DNA of 64,000 bases from Macrolepiota albuminosa (GCA_027475525.1 JAMWFC010000122.1:558001-622000); one strand, 5' to 3'. Shown: positions 12,280 through 24,935, counted from the stretch's first letter. Made by a program: numbers and translations. Notes: generated by a model not told the origin, from the sequence alone.

Positions 12280-12932
12280 TGTCAGGTTCCGCTGAGTCAG
12301 GGGCTTTTTGAAAAAGCAACGTCCTTATGAGGCAGACTTGATCTATGGACATTCAGGTGTCTGGAACTCCGGACTGAGCTCCAGGGTTCAAGATGCAAAC
12401 AGGGGGATTCCTGGGGTAAGGGACTTAGTCCAGGGATCAGGTGAAGTTGAGTTGAGAGCCAGGGGTTCTAGGACAAGACCCAGTTAGTGAAGCTTAAGTT
12501 GTAAAGTGCATATCAGTCTTTAAGAGCATGTGAACAAGTTAAGCGTGCCAGTCAGAGCGTGCCAGACAAGTGTGCTAGTCAGTGCATACCAGTCAATCAA
12601 AGGGCATGCAAACAATCAAATGTAATATCAAGACTAGCAAATATAACGAAGAACTATGCTATAAGTACTACAGGGCTGGGTCTGGGTCTTTGGTGTTTCG
12701 GGATATCTGGGATAAGTTCTGGGAGGCATTGAGTAGTGGGAGGACTGTATACTAGGATCGTGCATGTGGGGTGCACAATCAATTGGTGTGGAGGGAGTCA
12801 TGATGTGTGATGCATGATGGCCCAGAAGCGGGTAGCGTGATCCAATTGTTGATTGTGGTTTGATGGCAGTGATCCTGTAGTTGCTAGAGGTGCCAGGTGA
12901 TGGCAGCCTTTGATGTGTGTGATGGTGGTGTC
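12280..12932. repeat. LTR (left) of nested retroelement
   Basis: Starts tgtcaggttccgctgagtca and can be aligned to 17979-18641 throughout, with scattered transitions. The right limit is set at a CA near 12932 where similarity to the other LTR ends; this edge is uncertain by tens of bases. Confidence 0.7.
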
Positions 12933-13099
12933 AGTAGTTGTGATGGCGAGGCACGTTTGTGGGGTTGGAGAGAGGGTTCCAGATGGGGTTCCAGGGGTGT
13001 CCTGGGGTGGACCTGGAGGGGAGGGATCATGACATCGCCCCTTCCTCAGCACTGAGACCCTTCAAGACACATGTAGCCAGCAGTGTGGGATTCGGCACA

Positions 13100-14920
13100 T
13101 GTCCTGACACATATCATAAAAAAAATTTTACCATCAAACTCAACCATGTCGTGTATGTCAATGCATTCTCCAACGCCCCTGCCCACCAACAAAGTCGCCC
13201 CCTGGTCATGTGGGAGGCCTGGAATGCGAGGTACTGGCGCCAGCTTGATTGTGAGCATGTGGCTGCACTCATCCAGCAATGTGAGTGTTGCTGTGTTGTC
13301 CGCTTGTTACAACTGATCTTCCTTTTCCAGAACAACGTAACATTCCTGCTCCAGGAGGTGGGTCCTAGCCAGCCCCTGGAGCCCTTTCTCAGGGTGGGTT
13401 TGCCCAACCCTTCCAGGCCAATTCCTGAGCCCACCCCAGAGGCAGGTCCTAGTCGCCCCATGCCTGCTCTGGTGCAGATGACTGTGCACCCCCCCTGTCC
13501 CCATCCTGCTCCGCGATCTTGCCTTGTGGCCCCTCAATTTCATTGCTCCTGCATGGCCATGGAAGCAATTTTGGTTGTCCCAGATGACCAGAGGGTCCCA
13601 TAGGAGGGCGTTTCACAGGAGGTGTTCGAGAGGGCCTGCCCCCCCATGTGTGGTGTGTCAGCAATAGGCTGGTAAGTGTCCTCGTACCTTCAATTCACTG
13701 CTGATATCGTTTCTAGTGCCTACATTGCACCCACCATATTGTATCTTGTTTGTTTGAGGCCCTAGGCCTCTCCACCTGGAGGGACACATCTGTGTGTGAG
13801 GCATGCCGCTTCAATCATGAGAGGTGTTCCGTCTCAGTGTTGTAGAGGGCCTACTGTGTTTTGCGGAAGCAGAGGTGGCCGCTGAGGGGTGTGACCTAGA
13901 GGATGGTTGTGGCAGAGCCAGAAGGGGGCCTAGAGGAGGTGCTTATGGAGGGTCCGGAGTGAGGGGCCAGGGCCAGCCCATGGTGTTGATCACACGCTGG
14001 GGCACTTGGTCCGGTACCCAGAGGCAGAGGGGTTGTGGGGGGCGCCTCGACAAGGGAAAGCGGCAGGCGTTACCCAGTCCCTTCCTGGGGCCTTCCAAGA
14101 GGGCGTGTCTGCCTGCAGAGACCCCATCTCTGGCCTCCCCAGTGTGTCTTTCCCCAGCAACCTTTTCCCCCCTATCTGGGCGGTCATTGGACATCAAGGT
14201 GAGGGCCCTGCAAGAGTGCTTGGAGCGGGCTGATCAGGAGCGGGAGGAGTGCAAAGAGGGGGCAAGGGAGGAGGCAGTGCTCTGGAGGGGCTGGAGGAGG
14301 ATCGCAAGGCGGCCCTCCAGGAGCTGGAGGAGGTGAGAGTGGCCTGGGGGGGAGCTGAGGCCTAGCTGGATGCTTTGTGTGCCAAGCTGGAGCAGGGGGT
14401 GGGGCTCCCAGAGCGAGGTCTCTCGAGCCCAGGGTTGGTTAAGGTCTTGTGCCAGGACATGGTGATTGGTCATATAGCCTTGCTAAGTAAATGTTCCTCT
14501 CTTCTTGATCAGGTTGATGCTGACATCTCCAGGCTGGGCCCAGGAGCATCGCTTGCTCCTGGACGGGGCCGCCACAGCACTCACATCCCTGCAAGAGAGG
14601 CTACAGTTGAAAGCAGGAAACTCTGGGGTGGAGTGGGGCCTGGACCTGTTGGGGAGGGTAGTGGCCATGCACTGCTAAAGAAATGTTCTGGCTCCAGGGT
14701 TGTGGCACATCATCCGGGTTGTTGGGGGCCACAGCAGGGCTAAGTTGGGCCTGGAGGTGAGCACTGCTGCCAGGATTAGCATTGAGTGGGCCACAACTTA
14801 CCAGGAGGCAACTGCCAGGGAACGGGGAGGGGCTGGGGTTTTGGTTTTGGGGATTGGAGAGCTCACCAGAGGGCCAGAGTGGTCCTCCCCAGAGGTTCCA
14901 GGAGGCCCAGAAGTTTGAGT
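13100..14920 (+). pseudogene. Antisense spliced gene with Zn2Cys6-like cluster in the LTR element
   Basis: The plus strand carries coding-like pieces opposite and downstream of gag. A GT-AG intron of 45 bp (13672-13716) joins RL to CLHCTHHIVSC. This is followed about 15 residues later by CEACRFNHERC, giving two CX2CX6C halves as in Zn2Cys6-type clusters. Downstream are Gly/Arg-rich sequence, a charged likely coiled-coil segment (ALQECLERADQEREE near 14200-14260) and a segment ending near 14920. Upstream near 13200 is MWEAWNARYWRQL. Several stops break the frame. Fungal Zn2Cys6 domains bind DNA; this role is inferred from the cysteine spacing only. Exon limits are approximate. Confidence 0.4.
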
Positions 14921-17900
14921 ATTTGCTGCAGTCCTCCCAGTAGGGCTGGTCAATCTGCATGACAAGGGCCTTGTATCTGTCGTAGAAGGGTTGTTTCGGG
15001 GCAAGTCAGAGGACATCCTTGATGTGTTGTGGCAGTGCATGGCAGAGGGCATACTGAAGGGTGCTGTAGTTCCAACCTGTTTCATAAGCTTCCTTCTTGA
15101 AATGTACAATAAATGTGGTGAAGTGTTCTTTAAAGTGCATCTGGAGGTTGAAGAGGTTGTCCTTGGCCTCAGCCACGGTATTGTAGATACTGAACTTACT
15201 CAAGAACTTATTGACAAAGGTCTGCCAGCGAAAGGAGGCCGGGTTGTTTGGGTCAAACTGGATTAGGGCTATATAGTGGTCGAAGGCAATCCTCTGAAGG
15301 TAGGAGGTGGCAAAGGCCACCCAGGAGCTGTCAATCTGAAATGTGAGCAGCTTTGCCTGAAACGTGTTAAGACATTGGATGAGGAAGGTACACCATTTTT
15401 AGAAGTCCTGGCCCATGAATGCGTTGGGTTTTTGAATGTCCAGACACCCTTTATGGGTGAGGGCGGAGCAAGCATCGTCTGGCCTGGTGGTGTTGCAAGG
15501 AGGGGGGCCAGCATTGTAATAATAGTAATAGTGGTTACCCCCCCCTCCTTGGGGAGGAAAGGCACCGAGGGCAGGACCCCACCCACCTGAAGGGCCTCCT
15601 CCAGGTGGCTCATCTGGGGGTCCGTGGCCAGGAGGCCCATTGTCTCAAGGAGGTTTGTTCCTGCCAGGGGGAGGTCCAGGTCTCCAGGCAGGAGGCGGTG
15701 GAGGTGGCGGGCTGATGGGTCATCCTTGGGGATCAATTGGAGGTGGCAGAGGTGGTTGGGAAGGGTTCGGTGGTGCCAGGTCAATCTGGGGGGAGCCAGG
15801 TGCTTGGTCAGGTGCTGGGTCAGGTGCTGGGTTGCACAGGGGACATTCAACTTAGGAGGGTCATGCTTGCATTGGGGGCCATGGGGGGTTCTGCAGATTG
15901 AAGTGGAATGGGAGGTCACAACGGAAGCTGGGCTCTGGAGGGGCCAGGATGGACATGAGAGGCGGTGCCGGGGTTGTCATGGGCACAGGGCATTGTTTGT
16001 TGTTGCCGTGAGTAAGCTCGTTGATGTAGCACAGCATGTCATCCATACTGGGGGTGTCTGCCTGGGGTTTCCCAGAGATCATCGGAGGTGGAGGTCAGGC
16101 ATTGTCCATTTGCAGGAGCGGTTCCAGGAGTCTTTGAGGCTGCCCCCAGGTCTCAAAGGTGCTAGGAATGGAGTTGGCCCTATGGCAAGTTGACAAGCCT
16201 ACTATGCAGGCAGCGGGCTGATCAAATAGCCCTCTCATTGAGTCGAGGGACCGCAGTATGGCTGAGGCATTTTGCCGCTCTTCCTGTTGTTATTGCTCCA
16301 GAGTTGGGACCATGGAGGCAGGGTGGGAGGTCATGATAGAAGCTGGGCTCTGAAGAGGCCAGGATGGACATGGGAGGCAGTGCCGGGGTTGTCATGGGCA
16401 TGGGGCATTGTTTGTTGTTGCCATGAGTGAGCTTGTCAATGTAGCATAGTGTGTCATCCATACTGAGGGTGTCTGTCCAGGGTCTCCCAGAGATTATTGG
16501 GGGTGGGGGTCAGGCATTGTCTATTTGCAGGAGCAGTTTCAGAGGTCTCTGGGGCTGTCCCCAGGTCTCAAAGGTGCTAGAAACAGAGTTAGCCCTATGG
16601 CAAGTTGACAAGCCTACTATGCAGGCAGCGGGCTGATCAAATAGCCCTCCTGTTGAGTTGAGGGACCACAGTATGGCTGAGGCATTTTGCTGCTCTTCCT
16701 GTTGTTATTGCTCTGGAGTTGGGACCATGGGGGCAGGGTAGGGGGTCATAATGGAAGCTGGGCTCTGAAGAGGCCAGGATGGACATGAGAGGCGGTGCCA
16801 GGGTTGTCATAGGCATGGGGCATTTTTTGTTGTTGCCGTGAGTAAGCTCGTTGATGTAGCACAGTATGTCATCCATACTGGGAGTGTCTGCCTGGGGTTT
16901 TCCAGAGATCATCGGACATAGGGGTCAGGCATTGTCCATTTGCAGGAGCAGTTCCAGGGGTCTCTGGGGCTGCCCCCAGGTCTCAAAGGTGCTAGGAACG
17001 GAGTTGGCCCTATGGCAAGTTGACAAGCCTACTGTGCAGGCAGCAGGCTGATCAAATAGCCCTCCCATTGAATTGAGGGACCGCAATATGGCTGAGGCAT
17101 TTTGCCGCTCTTCCTGTTGTTATTGCTCTGGAGTCAGGACCATGGGGGCAGCTAGGGCTGGTTCTGAAAGTTCCTGTCGGATGTGAATCAAGCGACCTGG
17201 GTCTATGGGGTTGTTGAGGGGTCAAGGGGAGGGGGATGCGTGGACTTTATCAAGCAGTTGCTGCAGCTCCTTGCGGAGGATTGTGTTGTATCTGTACTTT
17301 ACCATAGCCTGCTCTGGAAGTTCTTCTCACGTGAGGCAATCCTAAAATTTGACCAAGCAATAGGCCCAGTCCTCTGGAGTGCCTTCAAAGTTGTTGTGTC
17401 TGAATTCCATGAGTAGCGCCTTTGTCTGCTGCACAAAGTCCTCCAGCAAGATTCTGAGTAAGCAGAGCACTTTGTCTTGTTGTCGTTTGTATTCCTCAAG
17501 GTGTTGTTGTCACATTGGCAAGAGAGGGGTCTGTGTGGGTGGGGCAGCAGCTGGGTAGTGTTGAGGGGGGTCGGCAGGGTTGGGGAACAGGGCATTGGTA
17601 ACTGTAATAGGGGGTGGGTGCAAAGGGACCCTTGCTGGAGGTAATTGGGCAAGGTCCACTGAGGATGGGTGGGGTCTCTGGTGGACCCCCGGAGATGCTC
17701 TGGTATGAGAAGGTCTTCATGGGTCGCACCCTGGCTAGGTTGGATGGAGGGGCCCAGCTGGCTGAGGGCCCCAGGTCATAGAAGGATAGGTCAGGGGCCC
17801 AGTGGCAGTGGAGACATTGGGGTTTGTATAGAAGAGGTGGGTAAGCAGGGCGAGGGGTCTGTGCAGAGTAGTAGTTGGGAACCAGACATCTATAAGAGTC

Positions 17901-17948
17901 AGTCTGGTAGCCTGTGGAGTAATAGGTGTGAGTATACATAGCCAGCAA
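14880..17948 (-). pseudogene. Gypsy-type gag, decayed
   Basis: Read from 17948 down. A Pro-rich N-terminal part is followed by three 415-bp repeats (see separate entry). The retrotransposon gag core then runs from about 15480 to 14900. The core shows SYLQRIAFDHYIAL, FRWQTFVNKFLSKFSIYN, NLFNLQMHFKEHFTTFIVHF and TGWNYSTLQYALCHALPQHI. The end MQIDQPYWEDCSKYS corresponds to the A-I-D-x-R-Y-W-E block that closes this gag type. Gag would coat the element RNA in virus-like particles. No zinc knuckle or pol follows. Frameshifts and stops make it non-functional. Confidence 0.7.
15860..17130. repeat. 415-bp tandem repeat within gag, about 3 units
   Basis: The word 'gtcatccata' at 16038, 16453 and 16868 marks equal spacing of 415 bp, and the surrounding sequence aligns unit to unit with about 5-10% visible differences. 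Each unit encodes a minus-strand segment like SMDDxLCYIxELTHGNN. Because 415 is not a multiple of 3, successive units fall in different frames. Confidence 0.85.
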
Positions 17949-17978
17949 GAACGGTGTAAGGAGAGAGTCTTAATATTA

Positions 17979-18641
17979 TGTCAGGTTCTGCTGAGTCAGG
18001 GGCTTTCTGGGAAAGCAACATCCTTATGAGATAGATTTGATCTATGGACACTTGGGTTTCTGGAACTCCAGACTGAGCTCCGGGGTTCAAGATGCAAACA
18101 GGGAGATTCTCGGGGTAAGGAACTTAGTCCAGGGATCAGGTGAAGTCGAAAGAATTGAAGAGATGGAGTCGAGTTGAGAGCCAGGGGTTCTAGAACGAGA
18201 CCCGGTTAGTGAAGCTTAAGTCGCAAAGTGCATACCAGTCTTTAAGAGCACACAGACAAGTTGAGCATGCCAGTCAGTGCATACCAGTCAATCAAAGGGC
18301 ACACAAACAATCAAATGTAATATTAAGACTAGCGAATACAATAGGAAACTACGCTATAAGTACTATGGGGCTGGGTCCAGGTCTTTGGGGTTCTGAGGTG
18401 TCTGAGATAAGTTCTGGGAGGCATTGAGTAGTGGGAGGACTATATACCGGGATCATGTGTGTGGGGCGCACGATCAATTGATGTGGAGGGAGTTGTAATG
18501 CATAATGTGTGATGGCCCAGAAGCAGTTAGCATGATCTGATTGTTGATCATGGTTTGATGGCGGTGATCCCGGAGTCCATGATGTGGGGTTGTCAGGGGT
18601 GCCAGGTGATGGCAGCCTTTGATGCGTATAATGGCAGTGTT
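17979..18641. repeat. LTR (right) of nested retroelement
   Basis: Starts tgtcaggttctgctgagtca and aligns with 12280-12932. It stops at 'atggcagtgt', two bases short of the CA seen in the other LTR, directly against KDZ gene A sequence, which suggests end loss. For the gag strand (minus) this is the 5' LTR. A purine run (aaggagagag) lies just inside it. Confidence 0.7.
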
Positions 18642-18960
18642 GTTGATAATGTCTGGGACATTGCAAACTACATTATTCAGTGATGCAGCCCCCAGATATG
18701 ACAATACAAAGTTCTATGGCACACAGTCAGATCCTAATATATTTACACATTTTGAAGTTATCTTATCAACTCCTTGTCTAGATGCTGGATAATCCATGCC
18801 TCTTCTGCTTCAAGACTTAGCGCAAGATTGCCAAATATAGAAAGTGCTGCAATGAGGCGTGACTCGATGTAGTCAACAACTTTTTGCAAATTTTCTAGTA
18901 CAGTAGCTTGAAACATGACATTGTGTGGTACAGAGATAGATGTCATTGCACTCTTGCTTG
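18642..18960 (-). pseudogene. KDZ-element gene A, copy 1, 5' part
   Basis: This is the continuation of gene A across the nested LTR element. It encodes the exon with VVDYIESRLIAALSIFGNLA and EEAWIIQHLDKEL, a GT-AG intron, then the start of the exon with YLGAASLNNVVCNVPDI. It matches 45770-46104 of copy 2 closely, with CpG transitions. About 300 bp that follow in copy 2 are absent here. Confidence 0.7.
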
Positions 18961-19169
18961 TAGAAGCGGATACTGCTATGTATCAGATTTTTGTGTCTTG
19001 TAAACAAAAGTGATTTTCAACAATTCTATTGCATGTAACTGTCACAAATCCATTCTGATCATCCGCTGATGGCAGCAAGCTGCATCCATCAGTTCAATCC
19101 GTCTCTGCATCTGTCACATCAATCCGTCTCTGCATCTGTCATATCAATCCATCTCTGCATCCACCATTT

Positions 19170-22100
19170 TCACAGCAGATCTCTTGCAGTTTGGGGAAGA
19201 ATAAAATCAGGAAGCACCCGCCTAAATATATCAATTGCCATCAAGGCCAATTTTTGCCACATGGCCACTTTTTTGTGGGCATATGACTGGAGGCCTCTTT
19301 TCTTTACTGACATACCACACTTCGACCAAATATCTGCCTGGTTGAAGAAATACCGAACTGTCCACTCGATTTCACTTGTGACAAGCTGACATTCCTCTGT
19401 CCATCTGTTGTGTTGTGCTCTAGCACATAGATAATGAAAATGATTAACTGAAGAGATATGTTCACAAATAGATGTAATGATAACAGAAATGTTAACAAAA
19501 GGACTCATATTCAGAAATAGTTGCAACTTCATTTTCTGCATCAGAATTAGAGTGCCATATCCAAGATACTTTGATCCTTGTTGAACCAGGAATGTTGGGA
19601 TCTCATATAGCTGTGCTTGCATTCAAATCTGCTTTCTGTAGAACTGGATACTTTCTCTGAATGCTGGGGTCCGATCCCAGTCGCAGCAGAGCACTGCAGC
19701 ATCGTGCATAGGCACAAGCCTTCATCAGGATTGAGGCCTGGATTCTTTGAAGAGATGCGCAAGCTCAAGTTTTCACATTCTTGCTTGGGGTGACCCCGAT
19801 AACATGAGAATATAGAAATGATTTCTCTGCAATGAATTCCCAAAGGGCTTGCAGGAGCCTTTTAATTTGAATCAAGTGCAGATTGCACTCTATTATTGTT
19901 AATGGTGAGACATTACCCATGATCATAGATGGGAAGGAGATTTCAAAATCTTCTGGAACAACTACATCCATTGGTCCAAGGTTATTTGCCAGCAGTACCA
20001 GTGGATCTGCTGGTTGTCCATCTTCTATCATTTTATTGTCGTCAAAGGCTCTAGAAACTTCATCTAGCTCCAGGGAGGCAGTCCACCTTCCACTAGCAAT
20101 AAACCAACTTCTGTTCTGAGAAGCAGCAAGGACATTGAGTCAAACTCTTAATAGTTCTCTTTCTGCCTTGACTTTTTGCCAATCATCATTGCTTGCATGC
20201 CGATTCAAACAGAGAACCTGGTCCTAAATTGAAATTCTGAGCTTCCAATTAGTGAAATAGGTCAGGCCATCAGCAATACATCTTACTGCTGCTCCTCAAT
20301 GTCAAGGGCAAGTTGAATCCAGAAGGAATGAATATCTGTCGCTGCAACATCCGTTGAGTGGTTTCCACTATCTGCTGCCATTCGGTCTTCACTTGCACTA
20401 TTGAAGGTCATTGTACAAGCTTTGAGAATATCCATTGCTTTACGGTTTTCCTCCTCTCTGAGCCTTTCTGCCTTAGCTATTCCAGCTTCCCAGCTTGTTA
20501 GTAAATCCATTGATATTCTAACGGATCACTTGGTGAAATATTAAATGGCTGCATCTCTCATCTCAACAGCAGTCCTGTACTTTTGACATAGGAATGGAAC
20601 CATGTCAAGCAGCTTCTTCTAGTTTGAGTCACACATGTGATCATCAAGGATTTCTGCCTGATGTGCCAAGGTAGCCATACGGGCCATCTGTGAGACTTCA
20701 TTTAGTATAGACCAGAGACTTTCAATTATCTTCCCAGCCAAATGACCAGCCCCGGGAATGAAGGACAGGGCAAAGCAGAAAAAACAATCCTCCTTATGCC
20801 CATGGACATGAAGAAGTCCTATTGCAAAGTCCACGAGTAGATTATCTGGCAGGACTTCTCCGGCCTCGGCAAGCTGTTCAGAAAATTTGACACACCACTG
20901 GCATGCTATGTCATATACCAGTAGGAGACGCTGAATCCCATCCATGTTGGTTGTCTTAACTGCCCGTGTGATGGAAAAGTCTGTGTAAATCTGGCCTTTA
21001 CCATAGGTCAAGTTTGTTACACTATTAGGAGCAAAGCAGCCATGCTGTGTACATGCTGTTGCAACAATACTAGTAATATCGCATGACTTGTTCATCATCA
21101 GGGCCTTTTTAATAGCTTTGAATGTGTTTTCACAAGTGGCTCCCTGGACAAATGGAGGTCCAGCAGATGGCCGATGGACAGGATTGAATTGATGAGTAGA
21201 CAGCGAACAGGTAGAGTTAAAAAATGTCACTCACCGTTGGCTGTTCCTTTGCGTGCTTGAGATAGTCGGTGAGCTTATCTCTTCTGGCCATCATACCACT
21301 GCCTTCTGAATGCCATACATCATGAGCAGGATTAGAATGTTGGATGTGATCTGCCTTGAAGTTGCCGTCCATCATTAAAGAATGATTGAACTTCCACCAG
21401 ATGGGATCTTCTTCCCAGTTAGATGGAAGATTGACTCTTGGTTTGAGACAAGTTGGACAGAATATTGCAAGTTTACCATGGTTCAGCGCCATGGGGTGCC
21501 TTGATTCATCATGGCCAAAGCCTGCCCACTTCAACTTCTTCAGCCACCATCATGAACAAGAAATTTGTCATAGCTTGTGGTAAATATTATCCACCTTACT
21601 AGAAGATGCAATGGGGGAAGTTATTCTTGCAATTTTCTGCCAGTACTAGTAGGCGGATGCTTTGCACTCTAGATTTGTCAGACAGAAGTCATCCAGCACA
21701 GCCATTGTAAAATATGTTTGTGTCCAATCAAATGTACTGGGGACCAGCTATGAGCGAATGGCATCCTCCACCAAGACATCCATCCCAGAACACTCACATG
21801 AAATGACAGTGATGTAGTATACTCCAGGTGTGTGAACAATCCATTGTATTGGATTCCCAAAGCAATCATATCTGTCCATACAGAACCCATTTGTGGCCGG
21901 CCGATCTTCTGAAATATCTTCTATTGGCACATTATTCTCTGGTTCCTATTGCTCTTCCTCTTCCATGATTTAATCAAGGCTGGCATTCTGAAGTCTGCTC
22001 AGGAAATCTAAAGTCATGAATGGATGTGCTGCTAGATGTCCCGGGTCGCTATCCACTAATGGAAGTTCAACATCCAGTTGATATTTGAGTCATAGAAACT

Positions 22101-22576
22101 CTTGCTCCTGAATGTCCTTTTTCCACTTGTAGTCCTCAAAAGCCCTGACCCTGACCTTCCCTTGATAACAGTTTGCATGCAATGAATTGTGTTGGATATA
22201 AAAATACCCTTCAGTATCCGACATATTCATTGGTTGGAAATACCTACCATTCCATACTTCAGGTCAGTAAAATAGGTTGGAGTCATGTGTGCGGTAGAAA
22301 CATCCACGACAGAATATTCTTGACCCAATGCAATCACGGCATTGCTATCGTGCGAGAATGGTCAGGACAAGCAAGACAATCAGTAACGTCATCCATTAAT
22401 TCACGACCAAGCAATCCATTGAGCAACTGTGGAACATGGTTGATGAAGTTGTTAAGATAATCTGCCTGTGTCTATGTATGAACTTGAATAATTCGCTCTC
22501 AATAATAGCATACATTCAAATCACCTTTATATGTCTTATGGATATGGGCATTGTATTATCTACATCATCTACCATT
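19170..22576 (-). pseudogene. KDZ transposase (CxC2-like N-terminus), copy 1, 5'-deleted
   Basis: This is the decayed homologue of the copy 2 transposase (46318-49945). Recognisable blocks, in order, are the PEVWNGR-type end of the cysteine cluster (about 22250), LKWAGFGHDESRHP (about 21520) and the catalytic region. That region has YDIACQWC, HVHGHK and PGAGHLAGKIIESLWS, followed by ILDDHMCDSN (21000-20620). The C-terminal block WTVRYFFNQADIWSK and its end PQTARDLL-stop (19170) close it. The glutamate of the GEIIE motif is lysine here (GKIIE shifts G-E to G-K), with the following E retained. The 5' end is lost by a ~290-bp deletion at 22576. Many Arg codons have become stop, Cys or His through CpG change. 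Confidence 0.8.
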
Positions 22577-22811
22577 GGATATATCAGCAATATGCCCCAA
22601 TTTGGATGGGCTGGATACTAGCAGACAGCAGACCCTATCCGTCAAAGACAAACAGAATCTGTTTGTCATCAACAGACACTGAACGGAAATGTATATTTTA
22701 TCATGTGATCCTTTGGTTGAGAACTGTGTAATTGCAGAAAATTATATTGTCTACAAACATGTCTGCCCTCCTGCAACCACCTGAACCAATATTTCACCAA
22801 AGAAAAGACAA

Positions 22812-24935
22812 GTGGAACCGATATTTACAGCGGAAGAAAGATCTATCTTTGAACCATACAAGGAACTCTACCGCTCCTCAACTACTCCTCAAGCTCAGAC
22901 TGCTATCTTGAAGGATAAAATCCTAATGGATATCTTCAACTACTGGGCCACTAAGAGGACAGAGCCAAAGACAGGGGAAGAGTGGGCAGAGAGAATCAAA
23001 GTAGGTACAGCAACTCATTGCAAAGAACTAAAGGGACAGAGCCAAAGACAGGGGAAGAGTGGGCAGAGAGAATCAAAGTAGGTACAGCAACTCATTGCAA
23101 AGAACTAGATATCATTTGCTTGAATAGAAGGTTGTCTAGTATATCAAGAATTGCTAGTGCCCTTATTACCAGCATAAAGATCCAAAAGTGCTCCTGAAAA
23201 CTTCACTGTGAGATGTTGTCTGGCAGACAATGGCAAAGGAGATAAATGAGGAGATCCAGAACTTGTTGAGGAGTAAGAATCACAACGCCTCAGGATTGGA
23301 TGTATTTGCACAATATAATGTGGCTGTCAAAGATATTATGCATCAACTCACACCACAGGAGGAAAGTTGTTTATGGAAGATGGCGGCAGAATGGAGCAAA
23401 AAAGGAAATCCACCAGAAATTCAGCGCAAGTTGGTACTCCTTCCATCTCCCATTTGTCCTTTATTTGTTGTACATCTGTCCACTTGATTTCACTTTCTAA
23501 TTGTTGTCTCTCCAGGAAGGCCCAAAAGCACGGTTTGAAGTGTGTGGACAATGCAGATGTGCTTCAATTTAGAGAGATGGGCATGTTGAGTTGGACTGTT
23601 GTTGGTTGGTATTCAGATGAAGGCATGACTATTGGAATGTATGTGATGCCATCATTCTTTAAACAATTTTGACACCAATTATAGTCATGACAATATGTTA
23701 TACTTGACCCATGCTAACTGGCCTACCTTTCAAGACTCCTTTCCTGACCTTGTTAGTGACCTCAACAAGAAGATGATGGATTGCATATCTGCTCTTCTTG
23801 GTAGAAACATGCCGTCCAACATGCAATCACCCCATGATTTGACTCCTCCTATTCTGACATGCCATAACCTCATCCTTGATCTGGATAGGGATGGATTTCC
23901 AATCTTACTAGCAGATCCAGGACCAAATATATTTCAAACTCGGACAGAATTGGAAATGCTTGTCTGGGACTATCTAAATACTCATTACAGTGAATCCTAG
24001 TTTTCTCCACCTTTGCTTATCATCTGATCACTCCATCAGAAATTGTGTTTGATTACCGGTATGAATCTGCTCCTTACAAGGCAGTGAGGACCAATGATCA
24101 GCAATTCATACATTCAAGGTATCTTCCAGAGGGTCTGATATTCCAAGATTCCCATAATCTTGGTCAGCCTGAGCTATTGTGTCTGCTGAACTTCTGGAGA
24201 GACCGTCAAGAACAGTATAGATCTGGTGACACCTTCTGCTGGATGGTTTATCTCAACTGTCACAAGCAGCCAGTAGCTGCCAAGTATGGCACCCAAGCTG
24301 ATCATGAAAAAAATGTGGCAGCAGCAGCAGCACATAAGACTACATGCAAAAATGGAGGGAAAAATCAGAAACAGAGGCCAACACCATCAGATGATGGAGC
24401 CGCTGATGGAAGATCTGCTTTAGTCACCGGATCTGCAGCCAACTTGGAGTGGCAACTAGGGCCTACACTTCCCCTGTCACCTAGCGTACCACACACACCA
24501 CTGCCTGACTTACAGGAGGAACCCCCTGTCTTGCGCTCACCACACACTCCCCAGCCTCAGCACCACAACAGATCCACAGTTCACAACAAATCCTGACCAA
24601 ATATATCAGTTTCTGCTTATGACAAGTCTGCTCTCAACAAATCCATTCATGATGAATGTGGTGATGATACAGCAGTGGTAGATGCCACTACCATCCACCT
24701 CTTACAACAAAGAGGATGGAGCCATTCAGACCCTCCAATTAATGGCCCTAGTGATGGTTCTCCTAGATATAGAGTGTCAAGAAAGGTGCTCAACATTCTT
24801 CAAGATGAGGACAATGACCAATTTGAAGGTAAGAGAAGGCCAGCATTACAAAACCAAAAGAAGTGCAAGGCATTGCCTAACCAATTGTCTACAAATTCCA
24901 AGCAACTCCGCAAGTCTCAAGCACAAATGCTATAG
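22812..24935 (+). pseudogene. KDZ-element gene B, copy 1
   Basis: This is the decayed homologue of 50233-52468. Exon 1 encodes IFTAEERSIFEPYKELYRSS. The next exon has the block AEWSKKGNPPEIQRK, in better frame than copy 2. Later exons hold GMLSWTVVGWY and AELEMLVWDYLNTHY-like sequence, then ESAPYKAVRTNDQQFIHSRY. Introns match those of copy 2. A 77-bp tandem duplication over the first intron (22957-23107) shifts the apparent frame. Arg to Cys/His/Gln changes relative to copy 2 (for example FCWMVYLNCHKQP for FRWTVYLNRHKQP) show CpG decay. Downstream, 24936-25308 is a tail-to-tail spacer with gene C and shows no gene. Function is unknown. Confidence 0.65.
22957..23107. repeat. 77-bp-period tandem duplication in gene B, copy 1
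   Basis: The segment starting 'ggacagagccaaagacaggg' at 22957 recurs at 23034, identical over 74 bp. KDZ copy 2 has a single copy here (about 50380-50455). The bases just upstream differ by single G-to-A changes. The period is the same 77 bp as nine other duplications. Confidence 0.9.

Larger units (their letters stand above)
12280..18641 (-). mobile_element. Gypsy-like LTR retroelement nested in KDZ copy 1
   Basis: Two direct repeats of about 650 bp (12280-12932 and 17979-18641) bound an internal region with a Gypsy-type gag on the minus strand (14880-17948). No protease, RT or integrase is visible, so the element is non-autonomous or deleted. A second, spliced-looking gene runs on the plus strand between the left LTR and the gag end. 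Insertion removed about 300 bp of gene A (the equivalent of 45471-45769 in copy 2), and no target duplication is seen, so the right junction is probably rearranged. Both LTRs start TGTCAG. Confidence 0.75.

Noticed and set aside
12959..13603. 214-codon open frame as a single gene
   Set aside because: Its start lies at the LTR edge and the better-supported coding pieces inside it fall in different frames joined by introns; treated as part of the antisense spliced relic.
15624..16193. 189-codon plus-strand frame rich in Gly/Arg
   Set aside because: Antisense of the gag N-terminal Pro-rich region; no motif and no continuity between the 415-bp units.
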